Assembly (NCBI GenBank): GCA_014650415.1
Contig: BMUX01000001.1
Coordinates: forward strand, 124,001-188,000
Source: Streptomyces spiroverticillatus
GTDB lineage: Bacteria; Actinomycetota; Actinomycetes; Streptomycetales; Streptomycetaceae
Direction: 5' to 3'
DNA length: 64,000 bases
The number at the start of each line of letters is the position of its first letter. Position 1 is the stretch's first letter. Positions 9,046 through 17,501 of the stretch are shown here, piece by piece. The notes under the pieces were generated by a model that saw nothing but the letters and a program-made list of their open reading frames with translations, did not search any database and was not told where the DNA came from. The position numbers and the translations under genes were made by a program.

Positions 9046-9581
9046 CCCTGCACGACGACGCGGTCCTTGTGCTCAAGGGATACCAGGGGCAAGAGGACCA
9101 GGCCGAGCTGCGCCAGCAGTACCTGGACCACCTTTCCGCGCACCCGGACGGGATGTGGAAGGCCTGCACGGCCGGTCACCTCACGGCCAGTGCGCTGGTG
9201 GTGGACGCCGAGGGCGGCCGGGTGCTGCTGACGCTGCACAAGAAGCTGAAGATGTGGCTCCAGATGGGCGGGCACTGCGAGAGCGGTGACGCCACGGTGG
9301 CGGACGCGGCCCTGCGCGAGGCCACCGAGGAGTCCGGCATCGAGGGCCTGACGCTGCTTCCGGTGGGTCCGGTCCGGCTGGACCGGCATCCGATTCCGGC
9401 GCCGTGCCACTGGCATCTGGACGTGCAGTACGCGGCGCTCGCGCCGGCGGGTGCGGTCGAGGCGATCAGCGACGAGTCGGACGACCTGCGCTGGTTCGCC
9501 TTCGACGAGGTCGCGGACGTGGCCGACGAGTCGGTGGTGCGGCTGGTGGAGCGGACGCGGGCGGCACTGGCTGCGCAGTAG
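9042..9581 (+). CDS. NUDIX hydrolase
   Basis: This 179-residue protein contains a recognisable NUDIX box around GGHCESGDATVADAALREATEESG, with the REATEE metal-binding core. The family hydrolyses nucleoside diphosphates linked to another moiety; the exact substrate is not evident. The GTG start at 9042 overlaps the TGA of the zincin-like gene in a GTGA arrangement. A GAGGGCGG stretch upstream can serve as ribosome binding site. The gene is the last of its transcription unit and is followed by a strong bidirectional hairpin at 9599-9631. Confidence 0.9.
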   Translation: MTLHDDAVLVLKGYQGQEDQAELRQQYLDHLSAHPDGMWKACTAGHLTASALVVDAEGGRVLLTLHKKLKMWLQMGGHCESGDATVADAALREATEESGIEGLTLLPVGPVRLDRHPIPAPCHWHLDVQYAALAPAGAVEAISDESDDLRWFAFDEVADVADESVVRLVERTRAALAAQ

Positions 9582-9598
9582 CTTTCAGCAGTTCATGG

Positions 9599-9631
9599 GT
9601 AAGGGGCGACCTCCCGGAGGTCGCCCCTTAC
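9599..9631. terminator. Bidirectional terminator between NUDIX and AIM24 genes
   Basis: A 14-bp stem (9599-9612 with 9618-9631) closes a 5-base loop midway between two convergent genes. Confidence 0.85.
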
Positions 9632-9644
9632 TTCTTGCCTGGTG

Positions 9645-10400
9645 CTAGTTCCAGGCGTTGTTCTGGTTCTGCCCGTGCGCGCCGTGCTGGCCCATGCCGT
9701 ACTGGGCGGCCATGCCCTGGCCGATCACCGCGTTCTGCGGCGGCATGACCTCGCTGGGCTGGACCAGGACGATGCCCTGGCCGAGGAAGCTCAGCTCCCA
9801 GCCCTCACCGGTGTTGCCGCGCCTGCGCCGTATCCCCGAGGAGTGCGTCTGCGCCTGCATCTGCACCCGCAGCGACGCCGACCAGGCGACCACCGCGTCC
9901 GCGTCGGCGCTGATGTACCGGTCGGGCGTGACCTGCATCATCAGGGGCTGCCCCGAGGTCATCAGGGCGACCTTGCCGCGGCCGGAGATGTTCATCTGGT
10001 ACTTGCCGGAGCCGGAGATGCCGTACTGGCTGTCGACGGCGACGACCTCGGTGTGCAGCGCCGAGTCCAGGGCGAGGACGTAGCTGCTGTCGACGGTGAG
10101 GCCGTCCTGGTCGACGTCCACGACGTGGATGTACTGCGCGAGGTTGGCCAGGAAGACGGTGCCCTGCCCGGAGCAGCGCATCAGGTCCAGGCCCTCGCCG
10201 GTGTTGGCGCGGGCACGCTGTTGCTGCTGCGAGACGTACTCGCCGTCGAACTCCATCAGGCCCTGGTAGGCGACCATGCTGCCCTTGCGGGCGAGGACAT
10301 CGTCGTGGCCGGTGAGGGCGACGCGCAGGAGCTGCGGGTTCTGCGCGGTGTAGCGCTCGGTGGACTGCACTTCCGTGTGGCCGAAAAGCGGGCTCTGCAT
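9645..10400 (-). CDS. AIM24 family protein
   Basis: This 251-residue protein belongs to the AIM24 / TRAP-like beta-sandwich family (Pfam AIM24). The family repeats are visible: VLARKGSMVAYQGLMEF, GEGLDLMRCSGQGTVFLA, GKVALMTSGQPLMMQ and LSFLGQGIVLVQPSE. The C-terminus is a Gly/Met/Gln/Asn-rich tail. There is no signal peptide. The molecular function in bacteria is unknown. It is the third of three AIM24 genes in one operon, starting 16 bases after the stop of the second, with GGAG close to the ATG at 10400. Its mRNA ends at the shared hairpin at 9599-9631. Confidence 0.88.
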   Translation of the reverse strand: MQSPLFGHTEVQSTERYTAQNPQLLRVALTGHDDVLARKGSMVAYQGLMEFDGEYVSQQQQRARANTGEGLDLMRCSGQGTVFLANLAQYIHVVDVDQDGLTVDSSYVLALDSALHTEVVAVDSQYGISGSGKYQMNISGRGKVALMTSGQPLMMQVTPDRYISADADAVVAWSASLRVQMQAQTHSSGIRRRRGNTGEGWELSFLGQGIVLVQPSEVMPPQNAVIGQGMAAQYGMGQHGAHGQNQNNAWN

Positions 10401-10416
10401 GATCTCCGTATCCCCC

Positions 10417-11097
10417 TCAGTGCCTGATCCGCAGGCGGTCCGAGCTGTCCTCGCTGGGCTGTACGACGACGACGCCCTGGCCCGAGAAGGCCATCTGGTA
10501 CGCCTCGCCGCTGCCGCGCCCGATCAGGGAGGACGCCTTGAAGCTGCGCTTGCCCTTGACCTTGAGGTTCGGGGACCAGGCGACCAGGGCGTCCGGGTCG
10601 ACGTACGTCTCGTCCTCGCCGCGACCGCAGTCGACGACGATGGGCGTGCCGCGCGAGGTGAGGGCGACCCAGCCGGTGCCGGTGACCTTCACGTTCCACA
10701 GGCCCTGGCCGGCGAACTTGGCCAGTCCCTTGACCCGCTCGACGCCCCACTGGAGGGTCGCGTCGAAGGCGAGCAGGTTGGTGCCGTTGACGGAGAGGGC
10801 GTCGTTGTTGAGGTTGATCACGACGACGTCCGCGCCGTAGTCGGCGAGGTAGAGCAGGCCGTCGCCGGAGCACTTCATGAGGGGCGCGCCCTCGCCGGTG
10901 ATCCACTGCGAGGCGATCTGGCGCACCGCCGGAGGGTTGGGCTCGTACTGGACGAAGCCCTCGTAGGCGACCATCGAGCCGGTGCGCGCGAACAGGTCCT
11001 GGCCGGAGGCCATGGCGACCTTCAGCATGGACCGGCCGTGGTTCTCCATGCGGGCGGAGACGGGGGTCGGGGCGTAGCCCGCGAGTTGCTGGTTCAT
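10417..11097 (-). CDS. AIM24 family protein
   Basis: This 226-residue protein is a second AIM24 beta-sandwich protein, with FARTGSMVAYEGFVQYE, GEGAPLMKCSGDGLLYLAD and MAFSGQGVVVVQPSE in the positions seen in its neighbours. It is about the usual family length. The ATG at 11097 has GGAG nine bases upstream and lies 14 bases after the stop of the TerD-AIM24 gene, so the three genes form one tight operon. Paralogy along the operon suggests local duplication and perhaps a hetero-oligomer, but no partner or reaction is known. Confidence 0.88.
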   Translation of the reverse strand: MNQQLAGYAPTPVSARMENHGRSMLKVAMASGQDLFARTGSMVAYEGFVQYEPNPPAVRQIASQWITGEGAPLMKCSGDGLLYLADYGADVVVINLNNDALSVNGTNLLAFDATLQWGVERVKGLAKFAGQGLWNVKVTGTGWVALTSRGTPIVVDCGRGEDETYVDPDALVAWSPNLKVKGKRSFKASSLIGRGSGEAYQMAFSGQGVVVVQPSEDSSDRLRIRH

Positions 11098-11111
11098 TTC
11101 TTCGGGCTCCC

Positions 11112-12827
11112 TCAGACCTCGTACGGCTGGACGACGATGAAGTTTCCGGGGGCTCCCCGGAACTGCAGGTTCACGGTCTCTCCGCTGTGGCCGGGGAACG
11201 CCTGGCGGCGCAGCCTGACCTGGCTGGAGAGGATCACCTGGGAGGCCGCCGACCAGGCCACGATGGCGTTGCTGTCGGCGAAGGTGGTGGGCGTGACCGG
11301 CAGGACGACCGGGATGCCCTGGGTCTTCACGACGACGGTGCCGGTGCCGTGGAACATCATCGTGAACAGTGCGCCGCCCGGGATGCCGTGGCCCTCGATG
11401 CGGCGGACCTCGTGCGTGAGGGTCTCGTCGAACGCGAGGACGTTCTCGGCGGAGACGCAGATGCCGTCGCCCTGGAGCTCGATGGGGTGCAGGTGTGCGG
11501 CGTTCTCCGCGAAAAACACCTGTCCGGCGCCGGTGCAACGCATCAGCTGCATCTCCTGGCCGGTGGCGTTGCCGACGATGCGGCCCCGGAAACCGGCGCC
11601 CTTGTAGCTGAATTCGACCTTGCCCTGGTACATCACCATGCTGCCCTGGCGGGCGAGCACGGCGGTGCCGTTGTTGCCGAGGTCGACCCGCATCAGCTGC
11701 TCGTTCTGCGGGGTCCAGCGCTGGCCGGTGGGTGTCTCGCGGAACTTCTGGAGGGCGGCCTGGAGGCCGGGCGCGGTCTGCGGTGCGCCCTGCGGCGGGA
11801 TGCCCTGGGGAATGCCCTGCGGGGGCACTCCCTGCTGGCCGTACGGCTGGTGGTGCTGTTGCGGCGGGTACTGGCCCTGCTGCGGCGGGGGCTGCTGTCC
11901 CGGCTGTCCGTACGGTCCGGGGGCGGCCGGTGGTGCTCCCTGCGGGTAGCCGTACTGGCCGCCCTGGCTCTGGCCCGGGACCTGCTGGCCGTAGCTCTGC
12001 GGCGGCTGGGGCGCCTGCGGGGCGTGCGGCGGCTGGCCGTACGGCTGCTGGGTGTGCAGCGGTGCGGCGATGGTCTGCGCGGCGTGCACCGGCGGGACGG
12101 CGGGTGCGGGCGCCGGGGGCGGGGTGCTGCCCTGGGGCGGGGTGTAGTGCGGGGTCGGTGCCTGGGGTGCGGGCGCCGGGGCCGGCGCGCCGAAGGAGGG
12201 GGCCGGCTGGGGCGGTGCGGGCGGGCCGGACTGGGCGGGCGGGGCGAATCCGGGCGCCGCGCCCTGCTGGGGCGCCGGGGCCGCGGGCTGCTGCTGCTCC
12301 TCCTCGACCTCGCCGCCGAAGTTCTTCAGCAGGGCTTCCAGGCCGCCGTCGAAGCCCTGGCCGACGGCGGCGAAGCGCCACACGTCCTTGAGGTAGAAGT
12401 CGCCGAGCATCACGGCGCGCTCGGTGCTGAACTCCGAGCCGTTGAAGGAGTACCGGACGACTTCCTCGCCGCCCGCCACGACCCGGATGTACCCGGGAGA
12501 CACCTGCGACATCTGTCCAGCGCCGTCGATGGTCGCGGTGAACGACAGCTTGTGGATGTGCGCGGGAAGCCGGTCGAGGGTGACGCGGAACGACTCTGTG
12601 TCACCGGCCTGCGCGCCCAGGAGCTGGATCGACTCCTCGGGCGATTTGGGCTGGTTGAAGAAGATGAAGTACCGGTCGTCGGTGAGCTGCTCGTTCGCGT
12701 CGAGGCCGAAGCAGCTGATGTCGAAGGTCAGCCCGGGAGCGCCGATCTGCACGCCTACGTACAGGTCCGTCCCCGCTGTGAGGTCACTGATCTTGGCCTT
12801 GTGGCCGCGCTGGAATTCCCTGGCCAT
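11112..12827 (-). CDS. TerD domain - AIM24 domain fusion protein
   Basis: This 571-residue protein joins two domains through a long linker. Residues 1-185 are a TerD-type calcium-binding tellurite-resistance domain (start MAREFQRGHKAKISDL; DISCFGLDANEQLTDDRYFIFFNQ; ERAVMLGDFYLKDVWRF). Residues 186-355 are Pro/Gln/Gly/Ala-rich low complexity. Residues 356-571 are an AIM24 domain (LARQGSMVMYQGKVEF, MQLMRCTGAGQVFFA, LQFRGAPGNFIVVQPYE). TerD proteins are associated with envelope stress and phage or tellurite phenotypes. The gene leads an operon with two further AIM24 genes. The ATG at 12827 has GGACGG about nine bases upstream. Confidence 0.9.
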   Translation of the reverse strand: MAREFQRGHKAKISDLTAGTDLYVGVQIGAPGLTFDISCFGLDANEQLTDDRYFIFFNQPKSPEESIQLLGAQAGDTESFRVTLDRLPAHIHKLSFTATIDGAGQMSQVSPGYIRVVAGGEEVVRYSFNGSEFSTERAVMLGDFYLKDVWRFAAVGQGFDGGLEALLKNFGGEVEEEQQQPAAPAPQQGAAPGFAPPAQSGPPAPPQPAPSFGAPAPAPAPQAPTPHYTPPQGSTPPPAPAPAVPPVHAAQTIAAPLHTQQPYGQPPHAPQAPQPPQSYGQQVPGQSQGGQYGYPQGAPPAAPGPYGQPGQQPPPQQGQYPPQQHHQPYGQQGVPPQGIPQGIPPQGAPQTAPGLQAALQKFRETPTGQRWTPQNEQLMRVDLGNNGTAVLARQGSMVMYQGKVEFSYKGAGFRGRIVGNATGQEMQLMRCTGAGQVFFAENAAHLHPIELQGDGICVSAENVLAFDETLTHEVRRIEGHGIPGGALFTMMFHGTGTVVVKTQGIPVVLPVTPTTFADSNAIVAWSAASQVILSSQVRLRRQAFPGHSGETVNLQFRGAPGNFIVVQPYEV

Positions 12828-12971
12828 ACGTAACGACCGTCCCCCGTCCCGGATGTGGATGCGTCGCGAAGCAGGCTATCCGCAAACTCTGACAGTGCAG
12901 CAGGCCGGTACACAGTCGGTACAGATCACCGCAGGGCGGCACCCCGTTGCGGCGGCGGGCCGGGGCCGGTG

Positions 12972-13514
12972 TTACTGCTCGCGCGCTTTGGGCAGGTGGG
13001 GCAGGCGGTCGGCGGCGACCACCCCTTCGAGGTAGCCGCGGGCCCGCTCGGTGCGCGGGTAGGCCTCCAGGAGCTGCCAGAAGCGGGCACCGTGGCCGGG
13101 CACGAGGAGGTGCGCCAGCTCGTGCAGGAGTACGTAGTCGATGACGTACTCCGGCATTCCCTGGAGGCGGTGGGAGAGCCGGATGCTGCCCTCGGAGGGG
13201 GTGCAGGAGCCCCAGCGGGTGTTCTGGTTGGTCACCCAGCGCACCGAGGCGGGCTTGGCCCGGCCGTCGAAGTACTGGCCGGAGAGCTGGGTGGCGCGCT
13301 CGGTGAGGTCGTCGTCGCCGAGGGCGCGCTTGCTCTCCTGGGCGGCCAGTTTGTCGAGCATCACGCCGACCCAGCGCTGCTCCTCGGCCTCGGACATGCG
13401 GGCCGGAATGAGCACGATGGTGCGGTCGCCCTCGCGGTACGCGGAGACGGTGCGGCTGCGCCGGGCACTTCTGCGGACCTCGACGGCGAAGCGGGGGGAC
13501 GGGTCGGCGGACAC
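12972..13514 (-). CDS. YgjP-like (M48/WLM) zinc metallopeptidase
   Basis: This 180-residue protein contains the YgjP/DUF45 core: NTRWGSCTPSEGSIRLSHRL followed by the gluzincin motif HELAH in YVLLHELAHLLVPGHGARFW. The motif provides two His ligands and the catalytic Glu, with a downstream His as probable third ligand. The protein is cytoplasmic, without signal peptide. Its substrate is unknown. The start is a GTG at 13514 with no Shine-Dalgarno sequence; a TAACGT -10-like element lies 6 bases upstream (13521-13526), which fits a leaderless transcript. It is divergent from the ThiF-like gene. Confidence 0.88.
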   Translation of the reverse strand: MSADPSPRFAVEVRRSARRSRTVSAYREGDRTIVLIPARMSEAEEQRWVGVMLDKLAAQESKRALGDDDLTERATQLSGQYFDGRAKPASVRWVTNQNTRWGSCTPSEGSIRLSHRLQGMPEYVIDYVLLHELAHLLVPGHGARFWQLLEAYPRTERARGYLEGVVAADRLPHLPKAREQ

Positions 13515-13725
13515 GCCACGACGTTACCCGCTGTGCCCGGCGGAAGTCCTGCCTTGGCCCGGTTACGGCCGGAAGCGCACTCCGCGACTCCCCCGGACAC
13601 CCTGCTTGTACGACTAACGCCCGGCCCTGTGGACAACTTTCGGCACGGATGCGCGGGACGGCGCACTCTGGACCCAGGCGATCACGCCGGCACGGCGAGA
13701 GCGACGAAGGACGGGGGTGGGACCG

Positions 13726-14865
13726 ATGCATCCGAGGGTGAAGCCCGCACTGCGGCGGGCCTGGCGGGACCGGCAGAGCGTGCAGTTCGGGGTGACGTCC
13801 GCGCACGCGGTGCTGGTCGGCCCGGTGGACACGGCGACCGGCACGCTGCTCGGGCTGCTGGACGGGACGCGCGGCATGCCGTTGCTGCGCGAGGAGGCGC
13901 GGGCGCGGGGTCTGCCCGAGGAGCAGGCGGACCGGCTGGTGGCCCGGCTCGCGGCGGCGGGACTGATCGACGACGTGGGCGCGGGCGGGCCCGGGGCGGT
14001 CGCCCTGCTCGCGCGGTCCGAGGAGGCCGACCGGCTGCGGCCCGACCTGGCCTCGCTGAGCGTGGTGCATCCGGAGCCGGGCGGCGGGGCGCGGCGGCTG
14101 GCGGCCCGGCGGTCGGCCCGGGTGCAGGTGCGCGGTGCGGGACGGGTCGGCACGACGCTCGCCGGGGTGCTGTCGGCGGCCGGGGTGGGCCGGGTCGACG
14201 TACTGGACGGCGGGTGCGTGGAGCCGTGGGACGTGGCACCGGGCGGGGCGTCGGCGGAGGCGGTGGGCACGCGTCGGGACACCGTCGCCCGTCGGGTCGT
14301 ACGGGACTGCGCTCCCGGGCGTGCTCCCCGGCAGCGGTCCGGCCCGGCACCGGACGCCGAGCCCGCGTTGTCGCTGGTCGTGGTGGCGCCGCGGGACGGG
14401 CTGGACGCCTATGTGCCGGACCCCGCGGCGGCCGAGCCCTGGGTGACGGGCGGGGTCCCGCACTTGTACGCGGGGGTGGTGGAGGCCACGGGGGTGGTGG
14501 GGCCGCTGGTGCTGCCGGGCGGGACGGCGTGCGCCGGGTGCCTGTTCCGGACACGGGCGGAGCGCGATCCGGGGTGGCTGAGGATGCAGGCGCAGTGGCG
14601 CTCGGGGCGGCGGGGCGGGGTGCCGGGGTGCGACGTGGCGTTGGCCACCGCGGTGGCGGGGTTGGCGGCCGCCCATGCGCTGGCCTTCCTGGACGGGGAG
14701 TTGCCGTCGAGCACCGGGGCGCGGTGGGAGGCGGCGCTGCCGCTCCTCGACTGGCGGCGCGAGGAGGTCGCCGCGCACCGGGACTGCTCCTGCGGTGCAG
14801 GTCGGGTGAGGGAAGGGGACGCCCCCGAGGAGGGCTTGAGGCCGCAGGACACAATGGCACGGTAG
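13726..14865 (+). CDS. Degenerate ThiF/E1-like protein
   Basis: This 379-residue protein resembles the E1/ThiF superfamily in its middle part: a glycine loop GAGRVG (137-142), then VDVLDGGCVEPWDV, where E1 enzymes place an acidic ATP-ribose contact. The downstream Asn/Arg residues needed for adenylation are not seen (the local sequence is PWDVAPGG). Zinc-type cysteines occur at 269/272 (CAGC) and 354/356 (CSC). The N-terminal 100 residues resemble the winged-helix-like lead of bacteriocin ThiF-type proteins. It may bind rather than activate a partner. The ATG at 13726 follows a G-rich stretch; an in-frame GTG lies three codons earlier. It is 87 bases upstream of the ABC1 kinase gene. Confidence 0.7.
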   Translation: MHPRVKPALRRAWRDRQSVQFGVTSAHAVLVGPVDTATGTLLGLLDGTRGMPLLREEARARGLPEEQADRLVARLAAAGLIDDVGAGGPGAVALLARSEEADRLRPDLASLSVVHPEPGGGARRLAARRSARVQVRGAGRVGTTLAGVLSAAGVGRVDVLDGGCVEPWDVAPGGASAEAVGTRRDTVARRVVRDCAPGRAPRQRSGPAPDAEPALSLVVVAPRDGLDAYVPDPAAAEPWVTGGVPHLYAGVVEATGVVGPLVLPGGTACAGCLFRTRAERDPGWLRMQAQWRSGRRGGVPGCDVALATAVAGLAAAHALAFLDGELPSSTGARWEAALPLLDWRREEVAAHRDCSCGAGRVREGDAPEEGLRPQDTMAR

Positions 14866-14952
14866 GCGCCGTCGAAAGTGCCGGGGAGAAGGCCGCGGAA
14901 GCGGGGCCTCCGGGGCAGGTGCGGTGCGGCTGTCTGGGATTTGGAGGGGCTC

Positions 14953-16329
14953 ATGTCTGATCTTCCCCGGAAGGCGGTCACCCGTACCGCCAAGCTGGCC
15001 GCGTTGCCACTGGGCTTCGCCGGCCGGACCGCCTGGGGCTTGGGCAAACGGATCGGCGGGAAGTCGGCGGAGATCGTCGGGCGGGAGCTGCAACAGCGCA
15101 CGGCGGAACAGCTCTTCAAGGTCCTCGGGGAGTTGAAGGGGGGCGCCATGAAATTCGGGCAGGCGCTGTCCGTCTTCGAGTCGGCACTGCCGGAGGAGAT
15201 CGCCGGACCGTACCGGGCGGCCCTGACGAAGCTTCAGGAAGCGGCGCCGCCGATGCCGACGAGCACGGTGCACAAGGTGCTGACGGAGCGGCTCGGCGAG
15301 GACTGGCGGGAGCTGTTCCGGGAGTTCGAGGACAAGCCGTCGGCGGCCGCGTCGATAGGGCAGGTGCACCGGGCGGTGTGGCACGACGGCCGGGCGGTGG
15401 CCGTCAAGGTGCAGTACCCGGGGGCCGGTGAGGCACTGCTGTCGGATCTCAATCAACTGGGCAGGTTCGCGCGGCTGTTGGGGCCGCTGATTCCCGGTAT
15501 GGACATCAAGCCGCTGATCACGGAGCTGCGCGACCGGGTGACGGAGGAGCTGGACTACGAGCTGGAGGCGCGGGCCCAGCGGGAGCACGCGGCGGAGTTC
15601 GCCGCCGACCCGGACGTGGTGGTGCCGGATGTGGTGCACCAGTGCGACCAGGTGCTGGTGACGGAGTGGATGGACGGTGTGCCGCTGGCCGAGGTGATCG
15701 CGGACGGCACGCAGGAACAGCGGGACAGGGCGGGGCAGTTGCTGGCCCGGTTCCTGTTCTCGGGCCCGGCGCGTACGGGGCTGCTGCACGCCGACCCGCA
15801 TCCGGGCAACTTCCGGCTGCTGCCCGCGAGTTCCCAGGAGGCCGGCGACGAGGGGCCGTGGCGGCTGGGGGTGCTGGACTTCGGGACTGTCGACCGGCTG
15901 CCGGGCGGTCTGCCGGACGCGATCGGCGAGGCGCTGCGGATGGCGCTGGAGGGCGACGCGGACGGGGTGTACGACATGCTGCGCCGCGACGGTTTCGTCA
16001 AGGAGGACATCGAGCTGGACCCCGGTGCGGTGCTGGACTATCTGCTGCCGATCATCGAGCCGGTGCAGGTGGAGGAGTTCGCGTTCAGCCGGGGCTGGTT
16101 GCGGCAGCAGGCGGGGCGGATCGCCGATGTCCGCTCCCCCGCCCACCAGTTGGGCAAGCAGCTCAACCTGCCGCCCGCGTACCTGCTGATACACCGGGTC
16201 ACGCTGAGCACCATCGGGGTGCTCTGCCAGCTGGGTGCGACGGTGCGGCTGCGGGAGGAGCTGGAGGCCTGGCTGCCGGGGTTCCTTCCGGAGGCGGAGG
16301 AGCCGGTGGAGCGGTCCAGGGCCGAGTGA
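14953..16329 (+). CDS. ABC1/UbiB (AarF) family atypical kinase
   Basis: This 458-residue protein is an ABC1/ADCK/UbiB atypical kinase. Visible motifs are the KxGQ signature (MKFGQALS, about residues 70-77), the Ala-rich nucleotide loop AAASIGQVH, the VAVKVQYPG lysine strand, the catalytic GLLHADPHPGNF and the DFG triplet in VLDFGTVDRL. The family has ATPase or kinase-like activity tied to lipid or quinone metabolism in other organisms; the target here is unknown. The ATG at 14953 has GGAGG six bases upstream. The mycobacterial equivalent (Rv3197, from memory) likewise lies beside whiB7. Confidence 0.92.
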   Translation: MSDLPRKAVTRTAKLAALPLGFAGRTAWGLGKRIGGKSAEIVGRELQQRTAEQLFKVLGELKGGAMKFGQALSVFESALPEEIAGPYRAALTKLQEAAPPMPTSTVHKVLTERLGEDWRELFREFEDKPSAAASIGQVHRAVWHDGRAVAVKVQYPGAGEALLSDLNQLGRFARLLGPLIPGMDIKPLITELRDRVTEELDYELEARAQREHAAEFAADPDVVVPDVVHQCDQVLVTEWMDGVPLAEVIADGTQEQRDRAGQLLARFLFSGPARTGLLHADPHPGNFRLLPASSQEAGDEGPWRLGVLDFGTVDRLPGGLPDAIGEALRMALEGDADGVYDMLRRDGFVKEDIELDPGAVLDYLLPIIEPVQVEEFAFSRGWLRQQAGRIADVRSPAHQLGKQLNLPPAYLLIHRVTLSTIGVLCQLGATVRLREELEAWLPGFLPEAEEPVERSRAE

Positions 16330-16363
16330 CGGGGCCGGGCTTCGGCCCGGGCTTCGGCCCCGG

Positions 16364-16573
16364 TCACCACCAGGAGGAGTCGAGGCGGCCCTCGATGGCG
16401 CGGAGGTTGGTGCGGGCACAGTCGACGCAGAAGTGGCGTCGGCTGCCGCCCTCGACGGAGAGGGTCCAGGTCGGCGGGGGCCCCTGGGCGCGCGTGCCGC
16501 ACTGGGCGCACACGACGCTCGCGTCGCCGTCGTCGGGCGCGGGCTGCGCGGGGCCGGGCTGCTGCGGGTCCAC
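16364..16573 (-). CDS. Small zinc-ribbon protein
   Basis: This protein of about 69 residues carries two CxxC pairs (VCAQCGT and FCVDCAR) in the spacing of a treble-clef or zinc-ribbon, followed by RTNLRAIEGRLDSSWW. The start is uncertain: I used the GTG at 16573, but a GTG at 16618 would add 15 residues, and neither has a strong ribosome binding site. It is convergent with the ABC1 kinase gene, with GC-rich palindromes between them. I do not recognise a named family. It could be a nucleic-acid or protein-binding adaptor, but nothing shows which. Confidence 0.65.
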   Translation of the reverse strand: MDPQQPGPAQPAPDDGDASVVCAQCGTRAQGPPPTWTLSVEGGSRRHFCVDCARTNLRAIEGRLDSSWW

Positions 16574-16620
16574 CTCGCGACGATAACCCCGCGGGTCGGC
16601 ACAGTCTCCCCCGTACACGC

Positions 16621-16654
16621 CCGTGGGGCCGGCCCTTGCGGACCGGCCCCACGG
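16621..16654 (-). terminator. Terminator after the wblC transcription unit
   Basis: A 12-bp perfect stem (16621-16632 with 16643-16654) with a 10-base loop lies about 50 bases past the stop of the small protein gene downstream of wblC. Confidence 0.8.
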
Positions 16655-16702
16655 TTACTGCTCTGTTGTTGCTCGGGTACTGCGTGCCCTTCGGCGGTCT
16701 GC

Positions 16703-17032
16703 CTACTGCATGACCGCCATGGCCAGCGCACGGCGGGCACGGAGCGACACGCGCTCCGCGCGACGCTGCATGCGCCGGGCCGCGACCAGGCGCACGGCCT
16801 GGCGCTCGGCGTCGGCTTCCCGCCGACGCTCTTGCATATGGGCACGAGCCAGGGCTTCTGGGATGAGTTGCATCTCGCGGGTCCTGTTCTGACGCGAGGC
16901 GTTCGCGCCGATGGTGCTTGCGGTGGAAGTCGCGGAGCCGGACGGCTCGTAGGTCGTGGGGGTCATCGGGTCCTGCTTCTGGGGATCGTGCGTGTGGGGG
17001 CGGTCAATGGGTCCTGTGCCGGTGATGTTCAT
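16703..17032 (-). CDS. Small basic protein translationally coupled to WblC
   Basis: This 109-residue protein starts with an ATG that overlaps the wblC stop codon (ATGA), so it is probably made from the same transcript. A second in-frame ATG at 16966 with AGGA five bases upstream is an alternative start, giving 87 residues. The N-terminal half is Thr/Ser/Pro-rich. The C-terminal half is strongly basic and helical, with many Arg, Ala and Met residues (RRMQRRAERVSLRARRALAMAVMQ), like a nucleic-acid or membrane-surface binding helix. I do not recognise the family. Its position makes it part of the WblC antibiotic-stress response by inference. Confidence 0.65.
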   Translation of the reverse strand: MNITGTGPIDRPHTHDPQKQDPMTPTTYEPSGSATSTASTIGANASRQNRTREMQLIPEALARAHMQERRREADAERQAVRLVAARRMQRRAERVSLRARRALAMAVMQ

Positions 17033-17397
17033 GCTGCGACCGGGTTCTTGCGCGGACGGCCGCGCGGACGCTTCCGGGCGACGACGACGCCCTGGACGAA
17101 CAGCTCGCCACCCCAGACGCCCCAGGGCTCGCGGCGCTCCTTGGCGCCGGCGAGGCAGGCCTCGACCAGCGGGCAGGTGCGGCAGAGCGACTTGGCGTAC
17201 TCGACGTCGGCGGGGGTCTCGGCGAAGAAGACCTCCGGGTCGTACGAACGGCAGGGGACGGGCACGCCGAGGTTCTCGATGGCGTCGTCGAGCGCGGTGA
17301 GCGCGGTGAGGGGAGTCAAGGTCGGGTCCTCCGTGGAGCCGGGCGGCGGGATCGGGTGGGAAGTCGGTACGGACGGGGCGTGCGTGTCGAGTTGCAC
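17029..17397 (-). CDS. wblC: WhiB-family redox regulator WblC (WhiB7)
   Basis: This 122-residue protein is a WhiB-like iron-sulfur transcription factor. Four cysteines are placed as expected for a [4Fe-4S] cluster (C49, C72, C75, C81), followed by the WGVWGG turn (92-97) and a C-terminal AT-hook RGRPRK (112-117), which is diagnostic of the WhiB7/WblC subfamily. Established work shows that WhiB7/WblC binds the primary sigma factor and activates resistance genes on exposure to ribosome-targeting antibiotics. The start is a GTG at 17397 with GAGGA about 10 bases upstream. It is preceded by a long leader with an upstream frame and an intrinsic terminator. The gene overlaps the downstream small gene by four bases. 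Confidence 0.95.
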   Translation of the reverse strand: MQLDTHAPSVPTSHPIPPPGSTEDPTLTPLTALTALDDAIENLGVPVPCRSYDPEVFFAETPADVEYAKSLCRTCPLVEACLAGAKERREPWGVWGGELFVQGVVVARKRPRGRPRKNPVAA

Positions 17398-17501
17398 GGT
17401 GGTGGATTCCTCGTCTGTCGTTCCGGCCTGTTGGCCGGGTGGTGGCTGGTACCGGTGTTGCTTGGTCCCGAGGCCCCTTCGGCCTGTCCTCCCGGTTCGG
17501 G

